From NCBI GenBank assembly GCA_003511885.1, contig DOIX01000253.1, positions 1 to 37,943 on the forward strand: a DNA stretch of 37,943 nt. Direction: 5' to 3'. The DNA comes from Cyanobacteria bacterium UBA11153. GTDB taxonomy: Bacteria > Cyanobacteriota > Cyanobacteriia > Cyanobacteriales > Coleofasciculaceae. Below the pieces are notes generated by a model. The model was given only the letters and a program-made list of their open reading frames with translations, was not told the DNA's origin and ran no database searches. This document shows, piece by piece, positions 25,624 to 33,922 of the stretch (position 1 is the stretch's first letter; each line of letters begins with the position of its first letter). The position numbers and the translations under genes are program-made.

Positions 25624-26367
25624 TTAACAAGAGTAAAGGGCATGAAAATATTCTTCCCCACGGCAATGCTCTCCCTCTAATAACCTTTCTTGATAACCAT
25701 GCTCTCTCAGGAAGTTTCGCAGATCTTTTACACTAGCATTGAAATTAGGCAAGGCAAATCCATGAACTTCTATTAGTAAAACTGGTTTACATTGTGCTAA
25801 CAGTTTTTCTGCTCCCCGCAGAACTTCTAACTCAGCACCTTCTACGTCGATCTTGATCAGCTTCACTGGCATATTTATGGTGTCCCAATAATCATCTAGT
25901 CGTACATTTGCTACCTTAATTGTTTGGACATTTTCTGAATAGGGCTGGAGAGCTGCTGTTACTGCCACCTCTTCGGGCGGGATATAAAAAGTTACGGAAG
26001 TTTCCGGGCTATTCGATAGAGATTTTGGCACTATCGTCACCTGCTGATAGAGATCGTTTAATTCTATATTTACTTTCAATAATTTTAATGTCGCTGGTAC
26101 AGGTTCAAAGGCAAATACATGACCTTTATTACCTACTAATTGAGCCGCATAGAGACTATGCAAACCAAAATTAGCACCAATATCTATAAATATATCACCT
26201 GGTTGTAAATAGTCTGCCAAAATCTGGTGAACTCCTGACTCAGAGGCAATATTCCATCGTCTGAGAGACTCATCAAGACGTATAGTTTTGTCGCCAATCT
26301 TGAAGGGAACTCCCTTAAATCCATAGCGCACCTTGAAAAATAAATCTCTGAGCGATCGCAAAATCAT
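25624..26367 (-). CDS. FkbM-family methyltransferase
   Basis: A 247-residue SAM-dependent methyltransferase. Motif I DIFIDIGANFGLHSLYAA lies at about residues 58-75, the acidic loop VFAFEPVPATLKLL at about 83-96, and the family block LIKIDVEGAELEVLRGAEKLL at about 169-189, then PVLLIEVHG. It is compact, full length and probably cytosolic. It likely O-methylates a sugar of the polymer made by this operon. It lies 27 bases downstream of a GT2 gene and 28 bases upstream of the GT75-like gene, so it is part of the same transcription unit. The methylated position cannot be predicted. Confidence 0.92.
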   Translation of the reverse strand: MILRSLRDLFFKVRYGFKGVPFKIGDKTIRLDESLRRWNIASESGVHQILADYLQPGDIFIDIGANFGLHSLYAAQLVGNKGHVFAFEPVPATLKLLKVNIELNDLYQQVTIVPKSLSNSPETSVTFYIPPEEVAVTAALQPYSENVQTIKVANVRLDDYWDTINMPVKLIKIDVEGAELEVLRGAEKLLAQCKPVLLIEVHGFALPNFNASVKDLRNFLREHGYQERLLEGEHCRGEEYFHALYSC

Positions 26368-26394
26368 TACCTTTTCTACCTCATTGAGAATAAC

Positions 26395-27339
26395 CTAATT
26401 TTTGGCAAACCTTAAAAACGGCTTAATTCCGATTAAATGACGCACCAGCATTGATGGCTTAGGATTGCGGGTTACTTGAAAATATTCTCTTAACCACCGA
26501 GAAGCAGCAGATAAAGCTTGTAATTCTACATCCGGTGATTTCTCCTGACGTGCTAAAAGGTATATTTGAGAATAAACGCGCATCATCATTTCGCATTGTC
26601 TTGGTGTACAAAGATAGTCATGATTTTCCAGATATCTTTGATTAAATTTAATGGCAGCATCAATTCCCGCAAACCACTTTTGAGGATTGAGATTTTCTGT
26701 ACGACACTCAGAAGTCTGGATGCGATACAATGCTCCCTGACTATCTCCATAAGCAACCTTACATTTATTAACTAACCTAAACCAAAAAGCAATATCTTCT
26801 CCTAAATACTGGTCAAGTTGTTCAGGCCAATAGTAATCTGGAGATATGGCTGCACGTTTAACCAAAGCCGCATGAACAGCCCAAGGAGCAAATGCAATCG
26901 CACTATCCCGCAGCACTTCAATCGGTTTTCCCATACCGGATGGTTTCTTCAGAGTCTTCACCGCAGGGTTTTCATCAGTAAATTCCTGCCAGTAACAGGC
27001 AATAATATCAGCATTTAGATCTTGTCTAGCCACAGTTAGCTGTTTTTCCAAATGATCCGCTTCCAGCCAATCATCAGCATCTAAAAACTGAATCCATTCT
27101 GCTCTAGCATAGCTCAATCCGTAGTTGCGAGCCGCCCCAGGTCCTTGTTTGGGGGACTGCAAAAGGCGGATGCGACTGTCGTGAATCTCTTGTACAGTTT
27201 CCCAACTACCATCTGTCGATCCATTATCCACGATCAGGATTTCCCAATCCGGAAAAGTTTGCGCGATCGCAGACTGAATTGTCTCTGCTATATAATTAGC
27301 TTTATTATACAGTGGAATAATTATCGAAACTCTCGGCAT
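26395..27339 (-). CDS. GT2 glycosyltransferase
   Basis: A 314-residue family 2 enzyme. The N-terminus PRVSIIIPLYNKANYIAET and ILIVDNGSTDGSWE (about residues 34-47) bind the nucleotide. GPGAARNYGLSYA follows near 67-79, and FLDADDWLEADHLEKQL (about 89-105) carries the DXD metal site. The rest is soluble, with no membrane segment, unlike the other GT2 in this operon. It would transfer a sugar to the growing lipid-linked repeat unit. The next gene downstream is an FkbM methyltransferase, 27 bases away. Confidence 0.93.
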   Translation of the reverse strand: MPRVSIIIPLYNKANYIAETIQSAIAQTFPDWEILIVDNGSTDGSWETVQEIHDSRIRLLQSPKQGPGAARNYGLSYARAEWIQFLDADDWLEADHLEKQLTVARQDLNADIIACYWQEFTDENPAVKTLKKPSGMGKPIEVLRDSAIAFAPWAVHAALVKRAAISPDYYWPEQLDQYLGEDIAFWFRLVNKCKVAYGDSQGALYRIQTSECRTENLNPQKWFAGIDAAIKFNQRYLENHDYLCTPRQCEMMMRVYSQIYLLARQEKSPDVELQALSAASRWLREYFQVTRNPKPSMLVRHLIGIKPFLRFAKN

Positions 27340-27434
27340 TAGTGGTAAGCTGATGTCCAGCTAAATTTTAATACTGAAATAGTCGTTAGGATTGTGAGGA
27401 GTGAGGATATCTCAACTAAATAAATGACAACTTA

Positions 27435-27680
27435 CTACCTTTTGCGAATCCAAAAACCACCACAATTGTAATGATTATTTTTCCAATCTTCACTAATTTT
27501 ACCAAAGTCTGGCAGAGGTTCATAATAATGTATTTGCCGAATGAAGTATCCCCATTTATCTGTTAGTGTCGGATTATTTCGCAATAACCATAAAACTCTC
27601 TTGACTAAGCGAACTGGTAATTTATCGAAAATAGCCAGTAATATTTGATCTAGAAAACGACTAATTTTTAATGGTAACAC
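27435..27680 (-). pseudogene. Small remnant, probably the N-terminus of a SAM methyltransferase
   Basis: An open frame of 81 residues with a GTG start. The part WGYFIRQIHYYEPLPDFGKI (about residues 43-62) resembles the pre-motif region found at the N-terminus of many exopolysaccharide-cluster methyltransferases, where a hydrophobic helix is followed by HFYSPIPD. The catalytic Rossmann part is absent, and the 95 bases before the next gene cannot contain it, so this looks like a deletion remnant. It lies 9 bases downstream of a GT4 gene and would be translated. The alternative is a genuine small protein with an N-terminal hydrophobic helix. I cannot decide by eye. Confidence 0.5.
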
Positions 27681-27689
27681 GATCGCAAA

Positions 27690-28940
27690 TTATAGTTTAT
27701 AGTTAGCTACTACTCGCTCAATACTTTCGGCAAACTGCCTTTGAATGTTTTCTGGGTTAAACATCCCCTGAGCCATTGCCCACGCCTTATGCCCAAGATA
27801 TTCTTGTTTTTCCCTATCCCTGACTAGTTTTTTAATCGCCTTGACTAAATCCCCTCCTAAAGGTGAAGTAACTAACAATGCCGCCTGATTTGCGCTTCCC
27901 CAGCGTACTGCTGAAGAGTATTCAGGTCCCCAAATAATTATGGGCTTACCAAATTTGCAGTATTCTACTAATTTAGAGGGAAAGCTTGTCTCCATTCGTT
28001 TTTTATCTCCTGCTTTGAATGACATCGCCACTAGTAAAGCATTTGCCTGACTGAGCCGCTCGTTTAGCAAGTCTCTAGAGATAAATCCGGCATAAATTCC
28101 TTGTTTTTTTACTTCTGCTACAAGGGAATTTGACCAATCAGGCTCAGGTCCAAATAATCTAAATTTAAACTCATTATTTACCAGAGCTGATGGCAACAAA
28201 TCTTGCACCATTGCTCCATAGATATCAGACATATTTCCGGCATAAATAACTTGAAACTTACCATTGCTTTCTCCCGCTGATGAATAAATTATATCCCCAT
28301 GAGCTTTCCCCATCAATTTCTGATAATCAACCCTCTGTTTTAGATCCGGAATAGGATATAAAATCTCATTATTTGAGTGATTCCCTAATGATTGTCGCAT
28401 CCCTTCACTAACACATAATGCCAGATGGCTTTTCTGATAAAGACGCTGAAATTTACTTTCAATAATTCCCCTCATCCAATTGTGAATGTATGCTGCATCA
28501 GGCCACCAATCATGAAAAAATGTCACCAAGGGAATATTAAACTTGTCAGACATATCCAGAGCGAGCCAGGATAATTCACCATGGGCTACTGTCACAATTA
28601 AATCTGGTTTATTGGATTGGATATAATCGACAACTTTCTGGTAATTATCAAAGGTATGGAAACCCTGACGAATATCGTGTACCCACCTTGCCAGCCTGGT
28701 TTTGCTGAGGCGATTTAGGAGTGGGTTACGTGTAAACTGTACCAGATTTTCATCTAGTAGAGAGTCAGAAGCATCCGTCACCATGACAACTGATACTTCT
28801 GACAATTGGTTTAAATGCCTAAAAAGAACTACTTCCCCCCCTGTAGAATCTTTGGGTAATACTGAGGAAATAAGTAAGATTTTTAATTCCTTATTCCTGG
28901 TATGGCTGATTGTTAGTTTTTCATTAGTGATGTACCCCAT
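27690..28940 (-). CDS. GT4 glycosyltransferase
   Basis: A GT-B protein of 416 residues from the ATG at 28940; a TTG three bases further upstream is the alternative start. The acceptor half has ILLISSVLPKDSTGGEVVLFRHL near 22-44 and VTFFHDWWPDAAYIHNW near 140. The donor half has VIYAGNMSDIYGAMVQDLL near 230, RLFGPEPDW, and the stretch METSFPSKLVEYCKFGKPIIIW near 320-341, the equivalent of the EX7E region in this subgroup. It likely transfers one sugar of the polymer unit in the cytosol. It lies 39 bases downstream of the RTX gene. Confidence 0.88.
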   Translation of the reverse strand: MGYITNEKLTISHTRNKELKILLISSVLPKDSTGGEVVLFRHLNQLSEVSVVMVTDASDSLLDENLVQFTRNPLLNRLSKTRLARWVHDIRQGFHTFDNYQKVVDYIQSNKPDLIVTVAHGELSWLALDMSDKFNIPLVTFFHDWWPDAAYIHNWMRGIIESKFQRLYQKSHLALCVSEGMRQSLGNHSNNEILYPIPDLKQRVDYQKLMGKAHGDIIYSSAGESNGKFQVIYAGNMSDIYGAMVQDLLPSALVNNEFKFRLFGPEPDWSNSLVAEVKKQGIYAGFISRDLLNERLSQANALLVAMSFKAGDKKRMETSFPSKLVEYCKFGKPIIIWGPEYSSAVRWGSANQAALLVTSPLGGDLVKAIKKLVRDREKQEYLGHKAWAMAQGMFNPENIQRQFAESIERVVANYKL

Positions 28941-28979
28941 CAACCGATTGCCTCATCTTTTCATATCTCCTCCCCAAAT

Positions 28980-30377
28980 TTACACAAAGGTTAGGCCAGC
29001 GATAACATCAACAACCGTAGTATTACTCACAAGAGCAATTAGATCTGGTGTCGCTTCATTGGTGCGGATTTTTACGTTAACACCTCCCTGAATTTCAATT
29101 TTATAGTCCCCAATTGCACCTTTGAGTTGAATGATATCTCCACTAGCGAAGTCCAGAATTGAGGCATAGTCTGTGATATTACCAGCAGTAGCCGGATTGC
29201 CATCATCGTAGAAATTCCCAGCGGCATTAGCCAATACAAAGGTGTCATTTCCTAAACCACCAGTCATTTTATCCACTCCACCAGTTGCTCCAGCATCGCC
29301 CATCAGAATATCATCGCCTGCACCTCCAACTAATATGTCATTCCCAGTACCCCCGGTGAGAATATCAACACCATCCCCCCCATTAATAGTGTCATTCCCT
29401 GCATCGCCGTTGAGGGTATCATCTCCAGCATCACCCTTTAAGTCATCAACGCCATCACCTCCATTCAAGATGTCATTACCATTACCACCATTAAGCTTGT
29501 CATTTCCTGCATCACCGTTGATAGTATCGTTACCCTCGCCCCCATTGAGGATGTCATTGCCATCACCACCGTTGAGGGTATCATTGCCATTACCACCGTC
29601 GAGGGTATCATTGCCATTACCACCGTTGAGGGTATTGTCAAGTGTATTGCCAGTAATAGTGTTGTTCAATGTGTTACCCGTACCTGTCACGGCGACTGGA
29701 GTAGCGCTTGGATTTAGAGGATCGACTTCGACTAAGATCAGATTTTCTACTTCCTGACCATTTGCTAGAGCAAATGTATCTACCAATGAGTAAACTGTAT
29801 CAGTCCCCTCACCTGCATTTTCAGTAATTACATCACTCGCGTTTCTGACAAAGTAATTGTCATTTCCCAAACCCCCATTTAAGGTATTAATCCCGCTACC
29901 CCCATCCAATCTATCGTTCCCGTCACCACCGTTAAGAATATCATCACCGCCACGACCATTAAGGAAATCATTACCACCTAAACCATTAATGGTATTTCCT
30001 GCTTGATTCCCTTGAATGTAGTTATTGCTGCTATTCCCTGTACCAGACACAACCACACCGCTGAGGAACAAACTTTCTATATTTGCACTCAGAATATAAC
30101 CATCAATGCTGGCAAAAACAAGATCCGTTCCACCACCAGGATTCTCAACAATTACATCATTGAGACTGTCAACAAAATATCTGTCATCACCAGAACCCCC
30201 AACTAACCTATCGTCACCTGTACCACCATCCAAGTTATCATTGCCAGAACCTCCCTCAAGGGTGTCATTACCTGCTAAACCTCTGAGAATGTCATTACCT
30301 CCCAAACCCTTGAGAATGTCATCATCTATTGAACCTAGGAGGGTATTGTCAAGCGCATCACCAGTGAAAGTAGCCAT
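28980..30377 (-). CDS. RTX (hemolysin-type) calcium-binding repeat protein
   Basis: A 465-residue acidic protein built of three blocks of the nonapeptide GGxGxDxUx: residues about 19-68, 132-178 and 246-380. The first two blocks end in DDRYFVD or NDNYFVR followed by DVIxExxGxGTDxVxS and a strand-rich stretch, a recurring cap-plus-sandwich unit of RTX exoproteins. The third is the longest, with about 14 repeats. A C-terminal domain ([18 protein letters not shown] to the end) looks like the uncleaved secretion signal region used by type I secretion. There is no N-terminal signal peptide and no enzymatic domain, so it is probably a secreted, calcium-structured surface or matrix protein. No hlyB/hlyD-type exporter is in the window. 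It lies between two GT4 genes on the same strand, 36-40 bases before the next one. Confidence 0.93.
   Translation of the reverse strand: MATFTGDALDNTLLGSIDDDILKGLGGNDILRGLAGNDTLEGGSGNDNLDGGTGDDRLVGGSGDDRYFVDSLNDVIVENPGGGTDLVFASIDGYILSANIESLFLSGVVVSGTGNSSNNYIQGNQAGNTINGLGGNDFLNGRGGDDILNGGDGNDRLDGGSGINTLNGGLGNDNYFVRNASDVITENAGEGTDTVYSLVDTFALANGQEVENLILVEVDPLNPSATPVAVTGTGNTLNNTITGNTLDNTLNGGNGNDTLDGGNGNDTLNGGDGNDILNGGEGNDTINGDAGNDKLNGGNGNDILNGGDGVDDLKGDAGDDTLNGDAGNDTINGGDGVDILTGGTGNDILVGGAGDDILMGDAGATGGVDKMTGGLGNDTFVLANAAGNFYDDGNPATAGNITDYASILDFASGDIIQLKGAIGDYKIEIQGGVNVKIRTNEATPDLIALVSNTTVVDVIAGLTFV
29238..29642. repeat. 27-base repeats encoding the main RTX block
   Basis: Nearly identical 27-base units encode the third nonapeptide block (residues 246-380). 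On the plus strand they read as repeats such as TCATTGCCATTACCACC. Loss or gain of a unit would keep the frame, so copy number can vary by slippage or recombination. The antisense strand shows a long Pro/Ser-rich open frame that is only a by-product. Confidence 0.85.
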
Positions 30378-30447
30378 ATTGAATTTCCTTTCTTAAATTA
30401 CTGCTAGACTAGCATTCGATAGGTCATCTCTGAATCCGGATAATTCC

Positions 30448-30463
30448 TGAGATTTTCATCTCA
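30448..30463. promoter_or_regulatory. Hairpin in the leader of the RTX gene
   Basis: TGAGAT and ATCTCA face each other around a 4-base loop, 71-86 bases before the RTX ATG. The surrounding 165-base gap (30378-30542) is one of the largest in the operon and has a T-rich run on the plus strand at 30497-30516, so an internal promoter or processing site for the RTX gene is plausible but not proven. Confidence 0.3.
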
Positions 30464-30542
30464 TCAGTTTGAAATATTTGCCGTTGTACCCTGTATTTTT
30501 TTTCTTTTTTTCGTCAGATAGATGTAACACTAATCTATTTCA

Positions 30543-31763
30543 TTATTTTAAAGCCTGATGATAGAGTTCGATATACCGCTGAGTGTAAAGTTTTAGTGAA
30601 TATTCTTCAAGCGCGATCGCGCGACACTTTTCCTGTAAATTACTGTAGAGGAGGGAATCTTCTAACAATTCTACAATACCTTGACAGAAATCCTGGATAT
30701 TCTCTGGTTCGGCTAAATAACCTGTCAACCCTGGACGAACTAAATCTGGTACACCCCCTACTTTAAAGGATACTGTTGGTGTGCCGCAAGCCATAGCTTC
30801 CTGTACCACCAAGCCAAAATTTTCGGCGCGGGTGGGAAAGAGAAATAGGTCAGCGGCAGAATATATGATAGATTTAAGGCGATCGCAACCTACAAAGCCG
30901 AGATTCGATATGGGTATTCCCACTGTCTCTGCTATAGCCTCCCCACCATTCCCCAGAATCATCAGTACCGTCTCACTTTTTAAGGATTCAGGTAAACTTT
31001 GTAAAGCTTGCAGTAACAAGTCCCCGCCTTTGCGGGAATCTCTCAAATTCACAGCAGCAAACAGCAATACCTTTTTACCTTTTGGTATACCCAATAAGGT
31101 TCGACACTCTTGAGAGTCTAAAGGTTGATAAGCTTCGGTATCCAATCCAGGGGGAATGCGATGGATAGGTATGTGCCCAAGTATACTTTGTTTGGCTTGT
31201 TCTTCATGCCAGCGGCTGGTTGTCACCACACCTGCTAAATTAGATTTACCATAAATCCATTTTTTCAACTGCCACTCCCAATGGGTACTGTCTCTCTGTA
31301 TGGCTGGATAGGTATTTAGATAAGGGCATTTGCCACAACCACTTTTCCAGCGAGAGCAATCAAAACTGTAAGCACAATGACCTGTAATTGCCCACATATC
31401 ATGTAATGTCAGAATCGCGGGTTTATTTGTGGTTAATGATGGTAGTGCTAGATAGTTAAAATAGCCCCCATGAAGGTTATGAAAATGCAGGATATCTGCT
31501 TCTTGATAAAATGGGTGTTTGAGGATATCAAATGTGCTTGTTCTGTGAATATCATTGAAGCCAAAATTTCTAGTAAAGCGTAAAATTTGATAGTCTATGG
31601 GTTTGATCGTAGGTATAGCATCTACAAACTTGCTATTACTATTTACTTGGTTGACTAAGAATCGGGAATCAATCCCGTCAGCTAACAAACCTTGATGCAG
31701 TCTATATACTGCAATAGCTGCTCCACCAGATGTATCAGATTGGTTGATTCTTAAGATTTTCAT
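30543..31763 (-). CDS. GT4 glycosyltransferase
   Basis: A 406-residue GT-B enzyme of the kind that starts ILRINQSDTSGGAAIAVYRLHQGL, where the SGGAA loop binds the acceptor. LTLHDMWAITGHCAYSFDCSRWKSGCGKCPYL near residues 117-148 contains four cysteines, a feature of this subgroup. The donor half has VLLFAAVNLRDSRKGGDLL near 230 and the EX7E motif ENFGLVVQE near 320, followed by AMACGTPTVSFKVGG. It is cytosolic and likely transfers a hexose-type sugar in repeat-unit assembly. It lies 36 bases downstream of the sulfotransferase gene and 165 bases upstream of the RTX gene. Confidence 0.93.
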   Translation of the reverse strand: MKILRINQSDTSGGAAIAVYRLHQGLLADGIDSRFLVNQVNSNSKFVDAIPTIKPIDYQILRFTRNFGFNDIHRTSTFDILKHPFYQEADILHFHNLHGGYFNYLALPSLTTNKPAILTLHDMWAITGHCAYSFDCSRWKSGCGKCPYLNTYPAIQRDSTHWEWQLKKWIYGKSNLAGVVTTSRWHEEQAKQSILGHIPIHRIPPGLDTEAYQPLDSQECRTLLGIPKGKKVLLFAAVNLRDSRKGGDLLLQALQSLPESLKSETVLMILGNGGEAIAETVGIPISNLGFVGCDRLKSIIYSAADLFLFPTRAENFGLVVQEAMACGTPTVSFKVGGVPDLVRPGLTGYLAEPENIQDFCQGIVELLEDSLLYSNLQEKCRAIALEEYSLKLYTQRYIELYHQALK

Positions 31764-31799
31764 AAATTATAATATATCTGGATTGTTCTAAAACTTTAA

Positions 31800-32597
31800 T
31801 CACCAATTACGATCTTTCTCATAACCCAATTTTATTAATGTACTTCCTTCTCTAGATTTAAAAAATATTTTCTCTTCAGTCCCAAAAAAATCATGCCAAT
31901 TACCTTGTTTTCCTTGACGCATAAAGATATCTGGTCCTTTCTCTTCTTGTTTATAAGGACGACCCCTTTGTTTCTCTAAGTTCCTCATATTGTCAAATTT
32001 TGATTTTGCGATCGCACTGCTAATTTGCTCTTCAGTAACTTCCAAGCCGATAAAATTTATAATTTTATTTAGTACTTGACGGCAATCGAGCAAAATATCT
32101 TCATATTTCACTAGTAATATCTTCGATCTATTGTTTTTACGAAACAGCCAAGATTCTACATGATTTCTCCACAAACATGGATAATGATCTTGACGTTTTA
32201 AAAAATCAAAAAATGATATTTCTTCTCCAAGTCTATTTAGTCTGTAAAAATAATAAGAAACATAAACATCTCTCCCATCACGAACCAAATAAATAACTTT
32301 CGGATATTCTGTATAAATACCATGAGACTTAATTACACGAGGACGCTCTAATTTATCAATAAATTCATTATTGCGAATTACTTCAGGAACAATTTTTTGC
32401 ACGCTGTGGAAATCAACTATATCTTCTGGATCTTTCTTGATGAGATTTGCTATTAAAAAACGAACCCAGGTGTTACCTGATTTAGGGTAAGATACTAAAA
32501 ATACATCGTCTGAGTATACTGGATTTGGCAAATATAGATTTCCTCTCGATTTATCAGACTTTATAAATTTTAATAGATTAAATTTATGCCATTCCAT
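31800..32597 (-). CDS. Sulfotransferase (Sulfotransfer_1 type)
   Basis: A 265-residue PAPS-dependent sulfotransferase with all classical elements. The 5'-phosphosulfate loop YPKSGNTWV is at 37-45, the likely catalytic His92 in IKSHGIY, the 3'-phosphate segment YLVRDGRDVYVSYY at 103-116, and the RxGxxGxW loop (RQGKQGNW) at 227-234. It is complete and without a signal peptide. In this operon it most likely sulfates a sugar of the polysaccharide precursor. It belongs to a different branch from the sulfotransferase at 14806, suggesting two different sulfation sites. It is 23 bases downstream of the Wzt-type ATPase gene and 36 bases upstream of a GT4 gene. Confidence 0.95.
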   Translation of the reverse strand: MEWHKFNLLKFIKSDKSRGNLYLPNPVYSDDVFLVSYPKSGNTWVRFLIANLIKKDPEDIVDFHSVQKIVPEVIRNNEFIDKLERPRVIKSHGIYTEYPKVIYLVRDGRDVYVSYYFYRLNRLGEEISFFDFLKRQDHYPCLWRNHVESWLFRKNNRSKILLVKYEDILLDCRQVLNKIINFIGLEVTEEQISSAIAKSKFDNMRNLEKQRGRPYKQEEKGPDIFMRQGKQGNWHDFFGTEEKIFFKSREGSTLIKLGYEKDRNW

Positions 32598-32620
32598 TTC
32601 CTAATTACCAATTAATTTTA

Positions 32621-33922
32621 CTAATTCAATTCATGATTAAATCTGTCCAAGCAAAAGGTTTGCCATTCTAGCTTAGGAGCCACTACTCCAGGCCATTTTT
32701 CTGGTAAATTTGAACCATGATTTCCCGCACCTAATGCTAAAAATGAAATAAATTCACGACCTGGTATTAATACCTTAACATTAGGAATACCTGCGTGAAT
32801 CTTGACCATATATCTGCCTCGATTCAGCAAGCCTCCAGGAATTTTACATAGAGTCTTGTAATAGCCAGTGACATTTCTATCTTTTTGCAAATGATCCGTT
32901 GATGCAAATGCGATTACACCGTCTTGGGCGATTAAGTGCATCACAATCCGCATCCCTTGCAAAGCTTCCAAAATCTCATAGCTAATCTCTACTATAATAG
33001 GATGCTCCACGTCAAAAGTGCTTTGTGGTTCTCCAGTTATCCCCAGCAAACGAATGCTGCGTAATTTCATTTCTCTACCGCCTGGGGCATCACAATCTGG
33101 AGTCCAATAAATTTCTCCGTTTGTTGCTTCATCAAGACCAATTATAGATAAATATTTTGTCAAGACAGACTCAGTTACTTCATCTTGAATCACTTTGCCA
33201 TCAGACAGAAGAATACATCGTTGACACAGAGAGCGAATCATCCCAATATTATGACTCACAAACAAAACAGTCCTACCCTCTTTCCCCACATCCTCCATCT
33301 TCCCCAAACACTTCTTCTGAAACTGTGCATCACCCACCGCCAAAACTTCATCCACCACCAAAATTTCTGGTTCCAAATGCGCTGCCACCGCAAACGCCAA
33401 CCTCACATACATCCCCGAAGAATACCGCTTAACAGGCGTATCTAAAAACCTCTCCACCTCTGCAAATGCCACAATTTCATCAAACTTTCGCTTAATTTCT
33501 GCTCGACTCATCCCCAAAATTGCCCCGTTGAGAAAAATATTCTCCCTACCAGTTAACTCTGGATGAAATCCCGTCCCTACTTCTAATAAACTAGCCACTC
33601 TCCCTTTAATCCGAATTCGTCCCGTCGTCGGTTCCGTAATCCGACTTATTATTTTCAATAATGTAGATTTTCCCGCCCCATTCCTGCCAATAATCCCAAC
33701 TCTATCCCCCTGTTTAATCTCAAAAGACACATCCTTCATTGCCCAAAACTCTTCATAGCCTGGGTTGGGTAAACTTTTTCCCCAAGGTTTTAGCAACTTC
33801 TGTCCCAGCTCTTTAACCCCATTCGCCATCACATCCCGCAGTGCTGTATAATTCTCCTGCTTCTGATGACCAATTATATACTTCTTCCCCAGATTCTCGA
33901 CCTGAATCACCTTATCTGACAT
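32621..33922 (-). CDS. Wzt-type ABC transporter ATP-binding protein with C-terminal carbohydrate-binding-like domain
   Basis: A 433-residue ATPase from the ATG at 33922 (a TTG three bases upstream is possible). The nucleotide-binding domain has Walker A GRNGAGKST at about 79-87, the signature YSSGM near 168, Walker B ILVVDEVL near 188 and the switch His in FVSHN near 224. Residues from about 270 form a beta-rich Wzt_C-like domain, the part that recognises the modified end of a glycan in ABC-dependent O-antigen export. It should energise export of polysaccharide (or teichoic-acid-like polymer) with a Wzm permease, but no permease gene is adjacent or elsewhere in the window. It is the first gene of the minus-strand series, so the operon promoter should lie in 33923-34410. 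Confidence 0.93.
   Translation of the reverse strand: MSDKVIQVENLGKKYIIGHQKQENYTALRDVMANGVKELGQKLLKPWGKSLPNPGYEEFWAMKDVSFEIKQGDRVGIIGRNGAGKSTLLKIISRITEPTTGRIRIKGRVASLLEVGTGFHPELTGRENIFLNGAILGMSRAEIKRKFDEIVAFAEVERFLDTPVKRYSSGMYVRLAFAVAAHLEPEILVVDEVLAVGDAQFQKKCLGKMEDVGKEGRTVLFVSHNIGMIRSLCQRCILLSDGKVIQDEVTESVLTKYLSIIGLDEATNGEIYWTPDCDAPGGREMKLRSIRLLGITGEPQSTFDVEHPIIVEISYEILEALQGMRIVMHLIAQDGVIAFASTDHLQKDRNVTGYYKTLCKIPGGLLNRGRYMVKIHAGIPNVKVLIPGREFISFLALGAGNHGSNLPEKWPGVVAPKLEWQTFCLDRFNHELN

Noticed and set aside
29242..30396. Long plus-strand Pro/Ser-rich frames opposite the RTX gene
   Set aside because: They are the antisense reading of the 27-base RTX repeats and lack start context or independent features.
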